A DNA stretch of 50,678 nucleotides. Source: an uncultured Euryhalocaulis sp. Lineage in GTDB: Bacteria; Pseudomonadota; Alphaproteobacteria; Caulobacterales; Maricaulaceae. Below the pieces are notes generated by a model, which had not been told where the DNA came from, did no database searches, and saw only the letters and a program-made list of their open reading frames with translations. Made by a program: the position numbers and the translations under genes. The stretch lies in the NCBI GenBank assembly GCA_913055605.1, contig CAJXKJ010000020.1:1-50678 (forward strand), in the 5' to 3' direction. Positions 7,858 through 15,456 of the stretch are shown here, piece by piece. Every line of letters starts with the position of its first letter. Positions within the stretch are counted from its first letter, which is position 1.

Positions 7858-7981
7858 TCTTGCATCCGGCGCGCCGCCGTGGCGGCGGGCTGCTCCAACA
7901 AGGAAAAAATCGCCGCGCCCGGCTCGCCAGCCCGGCGCCTGCGGCGTATTCCTGTGCGCGCTCTGACGACGAGGTGCGTGC

Positions 7982-9376
7982 GTGGCCGAAACCCTCGAAC
8001 CTGACAGCGAAGGCGAGGCCGACGCCGTAAACTACGGCGAGGTCGACACCGAACTGGTCGAGCGCGTCGTGGAGGCGGTGGCCGAGGAGGACGCCGCCGC
8101 CCTGGCCGCGCTGGTCGACGACCTGCACCCGGCCGATATCGCCGACATCTTCGAACAGCTGTCGAACGACCAGCTGCGCGAGGCGGTGGACCTGATCCCC
8201 GGCCGGATCGACGGCGACGTCCTGGCCGAGCTGGAAGGCGACACTCGCGCGCTGGTCCTGGACGAACTGGCCCCGCACGAAGTCGCGCGGGCCATCGCAG
8301 GCCTGGACACCGACGACGCCATCGAGGTCGTGGAGGATCTGGAGCCGGAGGTCCGGGGCGAGGTCCTGGCCGCCGCGCCGCGCGCCCTTCGCGTCCAGCT
8401 GGAGCGCAGCCTCGCCTTCGACGAGGACACGGTCGGACGTCTGATGCAGCGCGACTTCGTCGCGGCGCCGGATTTCTGGACCGTGGGCGACGCCATCGAC
8501 CATATGCGCCAGGCGGGCGAACGCCTGCCCGAGCTGTTCTTCGAACTCTATATCGTGGGGCCGGACTTCAAGCCGGTGGGGGAGGTTCCCGTCTCCCGCC
8601 TGATGCGGGAGCCGCGCGAGACCAATCTGTCCGACCTGATGCTGGCGCCCCGGGCCCTGATCCCGCCGGAAATGGACCAGGAAGAGGCCGCCTATCTGTT
8701 CGAGAAATACCACCTGATCTCGGCGCCGGTGGTTGACGATTCCGGCCGGCTGACCGGCATGCTGACGGTCGACGACATGATCGACGTCATCCAGGAAGAG
8801 AACAAGGAAGACCTGCTGGCCCTGGCCGGGGTGACGGAGACGGGCCTGTCCCACACCGTGCTGGACGCCGTCCGCTCCCGCGCCCCCTGGCTGCTGGTCA
8901 ATCTGGGCACGGCCATCGTCGCGTCGCTGGTGATTGCGCAGTTCGACAGCGCGATCGAGGCCATCGTCTCCCTGGCCGTACTGATGCCGATCGTCGCCTC
9001 GATGGGCGGGAACGCCGGCACCCAGTCGCTGACCGTGGCGGTGCGCGCCATCGCCTCACGCGAGCTTACCTCCGCCAATGCGCGGCGGATCGTGTTGCGC
9101 GAAACGCTGACGGGGCTGGCCAATGGCCTCATTTTCGCCGTCGTGATGGGAATCGTCACGATCGTCTGGTTCGATTTTGCCGAACTGGCTCTGGTGATCG
9201 CGGTGGCGATGGTGATCAATCTGGCGTGCGCGGGCCTGTCGGGCATTCTTGTGCCGCTGGCGCTGAAGAAATTCGGCGCCGACCCGGCTGTTTCGTCTTC
9301 GGTTTTCGTCACGACGGTCACCGACGTGATCGGCTTTCTGGCCTTTCTCGGCCTCGCTACCATGGTCCTGTTATGA
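7982..9376 (+). CDS. mgtE: MgtE-type magnesium transporter/channel
   Basis: A 464-residue protein with the full MgtE layout: a cytoplasmic acidic helical N domain (about residues 30-140, repeated 'LHPADIADIFEQL' / 'LAPHEVARAI' motifs), a CBS-domain pair (about 145-270) and five membrane helices (about 295-464). The pore signature MGGNAGTQSL is near residue 341. MgtE proteins conduct Mg2+ and close when the N and CBS domains bind intracellular Mg2+. The start is a GTG after ACGAGG. The last codons overlap the next gene by four bases (ATGA), so the two are translationally coupled. No M-box-like leader is seen in the short gap after the tRNA. Confidence 0.93.
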   Translation: MAETLEPDSEGEADAVNYGEVDTELVERVVEAVAEEDAAALAALVDDLHPADIADIFEQLSNDQLREAVDLIPGRIDGDVLAELEGDTRALVLDELAPHEVARAIAGLDTDDAIEVVEDLEPEVRGEVLAAAPRALRVQLERSLAFDEDTVGRLMQRDFVAAPDFWTVGDAIDHMRQAGERLPELFFELYIVGPDFKPVGEVPVSRLMREPRETNLSDLMLAPRALIPPEMDQEEAAYLFEKYHLISAPVVDDSGRLTGMLTVDDMIDVIQEENKEDLLALAGVTETGLSHTVLDAVRSRAPWLLVNLGTAIVASLVIAQFDSAIEAIVSLAVLMPIVASMGGNAGTQSLTVAVRAIASRELTSANARRIVLRETLTGLANGLIFAVVMGIVTIVWFDFAELALVIAVAMVINLACAGLSGILVPLALKKFGADPAVSSSVFVTTVTDVIGFLAFLGLATMVLL

Positions 9377-10326
9377 AGTTCGCTCTCCTCGCCCTCGCCG
9401 CCGTTTCGCTCGCCGCCCTTCCGGCGCGGGCGGACTGGAGCCAGGGCGCGCCCCTCGAAACGCCGGTCCACGGCGCGGCGGCGGCCGCGGCGGACGGCGC
9501 GGTCTATCTGGGCGGCGGCGACGGATTGCTGGAGCCGCGCAGCGCGTTTTCCATGCTGGAAGACGGGGCCGAGGCCTGGATCGCGCTGGAGCCGATGCCG
9601 GTCGGCCTGACGGCGCACGCCATGGCGGCGCTGGACGGGGAAATCTATGTCGCCGGCGGGTTCCGCAAGGGGTTCGAAGAACCCTCCGCCAGCGTCTGGA
9701 TCTACAATATCGCGGAGAAGCGCTGGCGGGACGGACCCGCCATGCCGATCGGCCGGCGCAGCTTCACCCTGACCGCGCTGGACGGCCAGCTCTATGCGAC
9801 CGGCGCCGACCGCCTGATCGCGTTCGATCCCGACGAGGGGATGTGGCGGGATCTGGGGCCCGAACCGATCCCCTCGCGCACCGCGGCCGCCGCGGTGCTG
9901 GACGGCAAGTTGTGGCTGATCGGCGGGGGCTCGCGCGAGCCCAAGCTCACCGTGGAGGGCGCGCCGGATACCGCGGTCGAGGCGCGGGGCGGACGGGTCG
10001 ACGTCTATGACCCGGCGACCGAGACCTGGTCGCGCGGGCCGGACCTGCCGGTCGCCCGGTTCGGGCATGTCGCCGTCGTGTCGGACGGCGCACTGCATGT
10101 GGTGGGCGGTCGCGATGCGTATGGGGAGACGCTGAGCGACCATCTGGTTCTTGAGGACGGCGCCTGGGCGGCGTCCGATCCGCTGCCTGCGCCACGCGCC
10201 GGCAGCGCCGCGGCGGCCCTCCCGGGGGGCCGCTTCATCGTTGCTGGGGGCGGCTTTGCGGGGGGCTTCTTTGCATCGTTTACAGCCGTGGATTCCGTCG
10301 AGATTTTCACGCCTGCCGGCCGTTAA
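9373..10326 (+). CDS. Exported Kelch-repeat protein
   Basis: A 317-residue protein with a signal peptide (about residues 1-18, ending Ala-Arg-Ala-Asp). Five to six Kelch units follow, each with a Gly-Gly pair after a strand such as 'GAVYLGGG', 'EIYVAGGF', 'KLWLIGGG', 'ALHVVGG' and 'RFIVAGGG' and a conserved Trp/Pro between units. These would build a periplasmic beta-propeller. The ATG overlaps the mgtE stop codon (ATGA). The best-known exported bacterial Kelch proteins handle sialic acid, but nothing here points to sugars. The role is unknown, and the coupling with mgtE may only reflect shared transcription. Confidence 0.82.
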   Translation: MKFALLALAAVSLAALPARADWSQGAPLETPVHGAAAAAADGAVYLGGGDGLLEPRSAFSMLEDGAEAWIALEPMPVGLTAHAMAALDGEIYVAGGFRKGFEEPSASVWIYNIAEKRWRDGPAMPIGRRSFTLTALDGQLYATGADRLIAFDPDEGMWRDLGPEPIPSRTAAAAVLDGKLWLIGGGSREPKLTVEGAPDTAVEARGGRVDVYDPATETWSRGPDLPVARFGHVAVVSDGALHVVGGRDAYGETLSDHLVLEDGAWAASDPLPAPRAGSAAAALPGGRFIVAGGGFAGGFFASFTAVDSVEIFTPAGR

Positions 10327-10393
10327 CGGTCCCGGCGCGGCGCTTGCACCAGTCCTTCCGGAGACAGCCCCGCTGTCCTGGATTGAGACAGGT

Positions 10394-11962
10394 ATGAAAC
10401 CGACGCTGAAGACCTCTGTTGCGGGCCGCAAGCTGATCAAGAGCTTCGAAGGCTTTCGCCGCAAGGCAGCGCCGCTTCCGGGCGGCGGCTGGGTCATCGG
10501 CTATGGGCATACCAAAAGCGCCCGCGACGGCGTCTCGATCAGCGAGGACGACGCCGACAAGCTGCTGATTTACGACCTGATGGCGGTCGAGGAGGCGCTG
10601 CACAGCGCCGTCGATGCGCCGCTGACCCAGAATCAGTTCGACGCGCTGGCGTCCCTGGCGCTGAATATCGGTCAGGACAATTTCCTGAATTCCACCGTCC
10701 TGAAACGGATCAATGACGGCCGGTCGCTGGATGCGGGCCTGGCGTTCGACCAGTGGCGCGCCACGACGCTGGACGGGCGCCTCGTGGTGGTCGACGCGCT
10801 GGTGCGCCGCCGTGCCGCCGAACGCGCGCTGTTCCTCACGCCTCCGGGCGGTCCGGCCGCCGCGCCGACCCCGGAAGTGCCGGTGATCGCCGAAGACGCG
10901 CCGGCCGAACTGACCGCGCCGGTGGCGGTGTATCACGCCGACCTGACCGGAGCGGCGCCCGGCGCTTTCAGCCTGAAAAATTATGTTTCGCCGGCCGACG
11001 AGGACGATTTCGAGGAAGAGGCGTTCGCCGAACCGGAGCCCGAAGCGGTCGATGAGCCGGCCGAGGCGCCGGACGGGACGTTCATTGATCTGGGCCTGCC
11101 GGACGCCGCGGCCCTGCAGGCGCTGCTGGACGACGAGCAGGGAGACGAGGTCGTTTTCGAGCCGGAGGCCGAATTCGAGCCCGAACCTGAATTCGAACCC
11201 GAGCCCGAGCCTGAGCCTGAGCCCGAGCCTGTCGAGGCGGAATTTGCCCGGGCGGTCGAGGACGCCTCGCCGGTGGTCCGGTACGGGATCGGTGACGACC
11301 AGGCCGACGAGGTCGAAGAGGAATTCGTCGCCGACTTCACGGCGGACGACAGCGCCGAAGACGACATCGTCGAACAGCCGGAAGTCGCGCAGGACCAGGA
11401 AATGGTCAGCGCCGCCGCGGCCCTGGAAGACGACGAGCCGGTCGAGGAAGTCTATGTCCACGCCGGCGACGAGGCCGCGCAGGAAGACGAGCTGCCCGAG
11501 GCCGACGAGGATTCCGCCGCCGAGGCGGACGCCGCCCTCGAAGACCAGATCGAAGAGACGCCGGCGACAGCCGAAGGCATGAGCTGGGCCGAACTGGCCC
11601 GCCACCGCGCCAATCTGGCGCGCCGTAGCGCCGAGGCCAAAGCCGACGCGGACGCGCCCCGGCCGGCCGCCGACTCCCATCGCGAAGACCTGCTGCTGCA
11701 GATCCGTCGCAATGAAGACGAATGGGCGCTGGAGGAAGACTCCGAATATTCGCCGGAGCGGGACCGCAGCGGCGTCTGGTACGCGCTGTTCCTGCTGATC
11801 GGCCTCGGCCTTGCCGCCTTCGGCTCCTGGGACACCTGGCAGCGCATGCACGGCCAGATCGACGAGGCGTTCGTCTATGGGCCGGCCGTGGCCGCTGCGG
11901 GCGTGCTGTTCATGGCGATCGCCGGCTGGTTCCTGACCAAGCGCGTGCTGGCGTTCCGCTGA
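10394..11962 (+). CDS. spmX: SpmX-like protein: degenerate GH24 muramidase domain, acidic linker, two C-terminal membrane helices
   Basis: A 522-residue protein. Residues about 5-155 are a phage-type GH24 lysozyme domain (SFEGFRRKAAPLP, IGYGHT, 'NQFDALASLALNIG'). The catalytic Glu is kept (Glu19). The positions aligned with Asp20 and Thr26 of T4 lysozyme are Leu28 and Val34. A long acidic Pro/Glu linker follows (about residues 180-445, including a Pro-Glu repeat). Two hydrophobic segments lie near residues 461-478 and 495-515, with a short basic tail. This is the architecture of Caulobacter SpmX, a polar protein that recruits the kinase DivJ and whose muramidase domain descends from a phage lysin. 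The start is the ATG at 10394. The upstream extension is unlike any domain. No holin or other phage genes are nearby, which argues against a prophage endolysin. Confidence 0.82.
   Translation: MKPTLKTSVAGRKLIKSFEGFRRKAAPLPGGGWVIGYGHTKSARDGVSISEDDADKLLIYDLMAVEEALHSAVDAPLTQNQFDALASLALNIGQDNFLNSTVLKRINDGRSLDAGLAFDQWRATTLDGRLVVVDALVRRRAAERALFLTPPGGPAAAPTPEVPVIAEDAPAELTAPVAVYHADLTGAAPGAFSLKNYVSPADEDDFEEEAFAEPEPEAVDEPAEAPDGTFIDLGLPDAAALQALLDDEQGDEVVFEPEAEFEPEPEFEPEPEPEPEPEPVEAEFARAVEDASPVVRYGIGDDQADEVEEEFVADFTADDSAEDDIVEQPEVAQDQEMVSAAAALEDDEPVEEVYVHAGDEAAQEDELPEADEDSAAEADAALEDQIEETPATAEGMSWAELARHRANLARRSAEAKADADAPRPAADSHREDLLLQIRRNEDEWALEEDSEYSPERDRSGVWYALFLLIGLGLAAFGSWDTWQRMHGQIDEAFVYGPAVAAAGVLFMAIAGWFLTKRVLAFR
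11157..11232 (+). repeat. Low-complexity Pro-Glu coding repeat
   Basis: Short GAGCC(C/T)GA(A/G)CC(C/T)-type hexamers repeat within the SpmX-like gene and encode alternating Pro-Glu with a few Phe residues (around residues 255-280). This is protein-level low complexity in frame, prone to length variation between strains. Confidence 0.8.
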
Positions 11963-12000
11963 ACGCGGTGCAGCCTTTCACTTCTTTAGCTGTAACGGGT

Positions 12001-12957
12001 TTAGTTGGCGTCCGGATCGAAGCCGGTCAGGCGCGGCTGGCCTTCGCCGGCCGCCTGACGCGCCGCGTTGCGGCGTTCCTCGGCAGCGCGAACCTGTTCC
12101 TTGCGGAGCTGGTTCAGGCGGTTCAGCTCATCCAGCGATAGCGGCGTGCCGACCTGGTAGGTCAGGTCGTAGCCGCCGGCGCCCCAGGGCTGCTGCTCGA
12201 GGCATTCGTCCAGCGTCAGGCCGCGCGGCAGGCGGGTTTCGCCGTTGCCGCAGGCGGTGGCGATCTGGTCTGCGGTCAGGCCGCGGACATTGCTGAGATC
12301 GGCGCCGCTGAAATCGACATGTTCGAACAGGGCGTCATCGACCCGCGCCGCGCCCAGCCGGGCGTCCTCGAAGGTCGAGCCGCTGAAATTGGCGCCGCGC
12401 AGATCCGCATTGTCCAGATTGGCCCGCTCGAAGGTCGCTCCGTGGAGCAGGGCGCCGGTCAGCGTCACGCGGGTCAGGTCGGCCTCGATGAACACCGCGC
12501 CGGTCAGCTTGGAGCCGGACATTTCGGCGCCGGCCAGCGTCGCGCGGGTGAAATTGGTGCCGAAGAACACCGCGTCCGTCATCACCGCGCTGGTGAAATC
12601 GGCGGAGAAGAAGCCGACCCCGGTGCCCCAGACGCGCGACAGCGCTGCGCCGACGAAAGAGGCCTGGTTGAAATTCACCCCGGTCAGGCGGGCGTCGGTC
12701 AGATCGGCGCGGCGGAAGGAGGCGTCGGCGAAGCGGCCACCCATCAGGCTGGCGCCGGACAGGCTGGCGCCGGACAGGTCGGCGCCGGTGAAATTGCCCC
12801 CGGCGAACATCGCGCCGGACAGGTCCTTGCCGGACAGGTCGCACTCCGGGCACGAGCCGCCGATGCTGAGCGTGCGGCGCACGGACTCGTCCGCGAAGGC
12901 TGGCGAGGCCAGCAGCGCGGCGGTCAGGCCGGCGGCGAATACATGCTTCCCGATCAA
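12001..12957 (-). CDS. Exported pentapeptide-repeat protein A
   Basis: A 318-residue protein with a signal peptide and many A(D/N)LXX pentapeptides (e.g. ADLSGASLSGASLMGG, ADLTDARL, ANLDNADLRG) that should form a right-handed quadrilateral beta-helix over about residues 45-225. Just before the helix is a GGSCPECDLS motif. After it is an ACGNGETRLPRGLTLDEC motif, so cysteines may cap the fold by disulfides. The C-terminal 60 residues are charged and helical. I place the start at the TTG at 12957 because AGGA stands seven bases upstream and the signal peptide begins there. A longer TTG start at 13020 would put twenty charged residues in front. It is a paralogue of the gene at 13214. The target is unknown. 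Confidence 0.75.
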   Translation of the reverse strand: MIGKHVFAAGLTAALLASPAFADESVRRTLSIGGSCPECDLSGKDLSGAMFAGGNFTGADLSGASLSGASLMGGRFADASFRRADLTDARLTGVNFNQASFVGAALSRVWGTGVGFFSADFTSAVMTDAVFFGTNFTRATLAGAEMSGSKLTGAVFIEADLTRVTLTGALLHGATFERANLDNADLRGANFSGSTFEDARLGAARVDDALFEHVDFSGADLSNVRGLTADQIATACGNGETRLPRGLTLDECLEQQPWGAGGYDLTYQVGTPLSLDELNRLNQLRKEQVRAAEERRNAARQAAGEGQPRLTGFDPDAN

Positions 12958-13141
12958 TTGAGCGTCCTGACTCCCTTTGGGGCGTCTGTCGTCGCGGACA
13001 TTCGCCCCGCCCTCCCGCAAAGGCCACTTAAATTGCTGTAATCACTCGGGCCGTACGGACGTCCTATCTGTCACGTCCGCATAGCCAAAACGAATACAAC
13101 CCACGCGGCGGGCATATTGGCTTTGCTCGCAGTCCGGGCAA

Positions 13142-13180
13142 GAAAAAACTGCGCCCCGCCCGGGGTCCGGGCGGGGCGCT
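13142..13180 (-). terminator. Rho-independent terminator of pentapeptide gene B
   Basis: A perfect 13-bp GC stem (13151-13163 / 13167-13179, loop of three) is followed on the minus strand by AGTTTTTTCTT. It lies 34 bp beyond the stop codon at 13214. Confidence 0.88.
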
Positions 13181-13213
13181 TTCATTCCGGAAAGCCGGGA
13201 GAAACCGGGACGA

Positions 13214-13720
13214 TCAGTAGCAGGACGACAGGTGCAGACCGGCCGGCAGGCGGGTCTCGCCGTCGCCGCAGGCGCCGTTGAGCTGGGCCTGGGTCAGGTT
13301 CTGCGCGCCTTCCAGATTCGCGCCGGCCAGGACCGTGCCGCCGAAGGTCGCGCCGTTGAAATTGGCGTAGCCGAGATAGGCGCCGACGAAGCTGGCGTCC
13401 TGCAGATTGGCGTGGCTGAAATTGGCGCGGGTGAAGCGGCCGGCGTATCCCTCGGCCACCGACAGGTCCGTGCCGGAGAAATTGGCCCGGTCCATGATCG
13501 AATAGGACAGGTCGGACTGGCGCAGGCGCGATCCGCTGACGTCCACGCCGGGAATTTCACGGCCGACCAGATCGGCCTGGAACAAATTGCAGCCGGGGCA
13601 GGAGCCGCCGGCCTGGACGCGGGCGATCTGTCCGGGGTCCTGCGCCAGGGCGGGCTGGGCGGTCAGCGCCAGGCCGAAAACCATGCCGGAAATCGCGAGG
13701 GGGGTCGCAAAACGTGCCAT
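13214..13720 (-). CDS. Exported pentapeptide-repeat protein B
   Basis: A 168-residue protein with a signal peptide (residues about 1-25, Ala-Leu-Ala-Gln). A GGSCPGCNLFQADL motif opens a run of pentapeptides (RANFSGTDLS, 'ANFSHANLQDASFVGAYLGY', ANLEGAQNL), and the protein closes with ACGDGETRLPAGLHLSSC. The two end motifs are shared with protein A at 12001, showing a two-member local family that differs mainly in helix length. The ATG at 13720 has only a poor ribosome-binding site but gives the correct signal peptide. Longer in-frame extensions run into the divergent hydroquinone dioxygenase gene and are rejected. It is transcribed away from that operon. Confidence 0.8.
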   Translation of the reverse strand: MARFATPLAISGMVFGLALTAQPALAQDPGQIARVQAGGSCPGCNLFQADLVGREIPGVDVSGSRLRQSDLSYSIMDRANFSGTDLSVAEGYAGRFTRANFSHANLQDASFVGAYLGYANFNGATFGGTVLAGANLEGAQNLTQAQLNGACGDGETRLPAGLHLSSCY

Positions 13721-13888
13721 TTTCTTACAGTCCGTGCTGTTCAAGACGGGTTCGCCGGGACCCGCTGCAAGCCTCGCGCCGGATGATTTGGGGCGCCACT
13801 GGCCGTGACCCTGCGCATCCGGAGTGGTAACTATTATGGCGGCGGATACGCGCGGCCAACGCGCGGACGCCGAAAAGGGGAGGTCAGC

Positions 13889-14467
13889 ATGCGAGCGGCG
13901 CAGCACGCGTCCGCCGCGCGGCACAGCGCGGTTGCGGCCGGGGACGAGGAAACGCCTCTGGCCGGGGGCGGCTATACAACGGTGTTCGGGGCCCTGAACG
14001 ACTATCGCAAGGGCCATATCGAGATCATCGACGACGACCCCAAAAACTATGTTTTTTCCAACGTGTTCGAGATCGCCGAGACCTGCGCGCCCTATGAGCG
14101 CGTCGTCGCCGGCAAGAATTTCGACTACGTGATCGAGGCCGGCCGGGCCGAGAGGGACTCCCCCTGGTTCACGAACGCCCATGACGAATTCGTCCTGTGT
14201 ATGGACGGCGAGATCGAGGTCCGCCTGATCAAGCCGGAGGCGCCGCTTCTGGCGCCGGACGCGCGCGGCGCGCATCTGGCCGGCGCGGCGCCGGCGGGCG
14301 CGAAAATGGGGCGGCTGGTCCTGAGGCGCGGCCATCAGGGCCTGCTGCCCAAAGGCTGCGCCTATCAGTTTTCGGCCGCGCGGCCCTCGGTCTTCACAAT
14401 CCAGACCGTGCTCGGCCCGGTCAGCGTGGAAAAATGGGCGGATATCTGCATCGGGGGCGGCCAGTGA
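13889..14467 (+). CDS. hapC: Hydroquinone 1,2-dioxygenase, small subunit (HapC/PnpC type)
   Basis: A 192-residue cytoplasmic protein with a cupin-like core: 'FEIAETCAPYERVVAGKNFDYVIEAGRA', 'SPWFTNAHDEFVLCMDGEIEV', 'MGRLVLRRGHQGLLPKGCAYQF' and 'VLGPVSVEKWADIC'. These segments recall the small subunit of two-component hydroquinone dioxygenases (HapC/PnpC), which pairs with a large iron-binding subunit to cleave hydroquinone to 4-hydroxymuconic semialdehyde. The first 35 residues look disordered. The ATG at 13889 has an ideal GGGGAGGTCAGC leader. It overlaps the large-subunit start by four bases (GTGA). A broad-specificity aromatic dioxygenase for a substituted hydroquinone is the main alternative. 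Confidence 0.75.
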   Translation: MRAAQHASAARHSAVAAGDEETPLAGGGYTTVFGALNDYRKGHIEIIDDDPKNYVFSNVFEIAETCAPYERVVAGKNFDYVIEAGRAERDSPWFTNAHDEFVLCMDGEIEVRLIKPEAPLLAPDARGAHLAGAAPAGAKMGRLVLRRGHQGLLPKGCAYQFSAARPSVFTIQTVLGPVSVEKWADICIGGGQ

Positions 14468-15456
14468 GCGAGACGGCAATCCGCCACGATTTCTCCGCTG
14501 AGCCGGTCAGCAATGTCACCGGCTATCGCGCCTTCACCGCCGGCTCGTTCCGGTTTTCCCGCGACGAGTATTTCGCAACGATCGAATGGCCGAAGGGCCG
14601 GCACCAGATGCCGGTGGACGCCTTTCTGCGGGCGCTGATGCGCGACATCGCCTGGGGCTTTTTCTACGGCACGGTGAATTTCGACGCCGTGTTCGGCACG
14701 ACCAATCTGTACGGCCAGGTCGATATGTTCGCCGGCCGCTATAACGACTCCTACCGCGCCGCCGGGCTGGACTGGCAGGAGCGGTTCGAAGCGTCGGAGC
14801 TGATGCCCCTGTTCAAGGAGATGATCTCCGACTGGACGAATGACGGCTACGACCCCTTCGCCGCGCCGCAGGAGACCGACGCGCCCTGGGGCAGGAAGAA
14901 TGGCGGCAACGACGCCGCGGTGACGCGCCAGCGGGTGACCGCGCGCCGCATGGTCGGCCTGCCCGGCGATACCCAGCCGCGCACCGACGAAAGCGGCTAT
15001 CCGGTGAACCGGATGTTCGCCGACGTGCCGCAGGACGCGCCGCTGGTGGAGGCCGAGCCCGGCTTCGAGGACCAGGTCTGCGCCTACAATTTGTTCGCCT
15101 ATCTGTCCCGCTCGGACGTGACCTGGAATCCCAGCGTCTGCTCGGTGCTGGAGGACAGTCTGTACTGCCCGACGACCGAGGAATTCATCCTGCCCATCGA
15201 GCACGGCAATGACCGCGTCGAGTGGTTCATGCAGCTGTCCGACGAGATCACCTGGGACGTGAAGGACAAGGAGACCGGAAAGCCGCGGGCCAAGGTGACG
15301 ATGCGGGCCGGGGACATCGCGGCGATGCCCGCCGACATCCGTCATCAAGGCTATTCGTCGAAGCGCTCCATGCTGCTGGTGTGGGAGAACGCCTCCAACG
15401 CGATTCCGGAAATGATCCAGAGAGGCGAGGCGCCGGTGACGCCCGTTCAGTTCTGA
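14464..15456 (+). CDS. hapD: Hydroquinone 1,2-dioxygenase, large (iron-binding) subunit (HapD/PnpD type)
   Basis: A 330-residue cytoplasmic protein that should carry the Fe(II) site of the dioxygenase. The C-terminal cupin contains LPIEHGNDRVEWF (His247, Asn249, Glu253) and PADIRHQGYSSKRS (His294), the His-x-Asn-x3-Glu plus distal His pattern expected of the metal ligands in PnpD-type enzymes. The N-terminal half ('AWGFFYGTVNFDAVFGTTN', 'FAGRYNDSYRAAGLDW') is typical of the large subunit. The GTG start overlaps the small-subunit stop, and the stop codon overlaps the next ATG (TGATG), so the three genes are translationally coupled. Neither a maleylacetate reductase nor an upstream monooxygenase gene lies in the window. 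Confidence 0.78.
   Translation: MSETAIRHDFSAEPVSNVTGYRAFTAGSFRFSRDEYFATIEWPKGRHQMPVDAFLRALMRDIAWGFFYGTVNFDAVFGTTNLYGQVDMFAGRYNDSYRAAGLDWQERFEASELMPLFKEMISDWTNDGYDPFAAPQETDAPWGRKNGGNDAAVTRQRVTARRMVGLPGDTQPRTDESGYPVNRMFADVPQDAPLVEAEPGFEDQVCAYNLFAYLSRSDVTWNPSVCSVLEDSLYCPTTEEFILPIEHGNDRVEWFMQLSDEITWDVKDKETGKPRAKVTMRAGDIAAMPADIRHQGYSSKRSMLLVWENASNAIPEMIQRGEAPVTPVQF

Noticed and set aside
7858-7981. M-box or other Mg2+ riboswitch before mgtE
   Set aside because: Only 124 bp separate the tRNA and the gene. They contain a small GCCGCC/GGCGGC hairpin but no conserved M-box features that I can recognise.
8692-10497. 601-codon minus-strand open frame across mgtE and the Kelch gene
   Set aside because: Crosses two convincing genes with signal peptide, Kelch repeats and MgtE pore motif. 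Its own product has no domain signature.
11157-11232. Tandem short repeats that might suggest a CRISPR or VNTR array
   Set aside because: Hexamer units in frame inside a gene, encoding Pro-Glu. No spacers and no cas genes.
10394-11962. Prophage endolysin
   Set aside because: Catalytic residues altered, long acidic linker, two membrane helices, and no holin, spanin or structural phage genes nearby.
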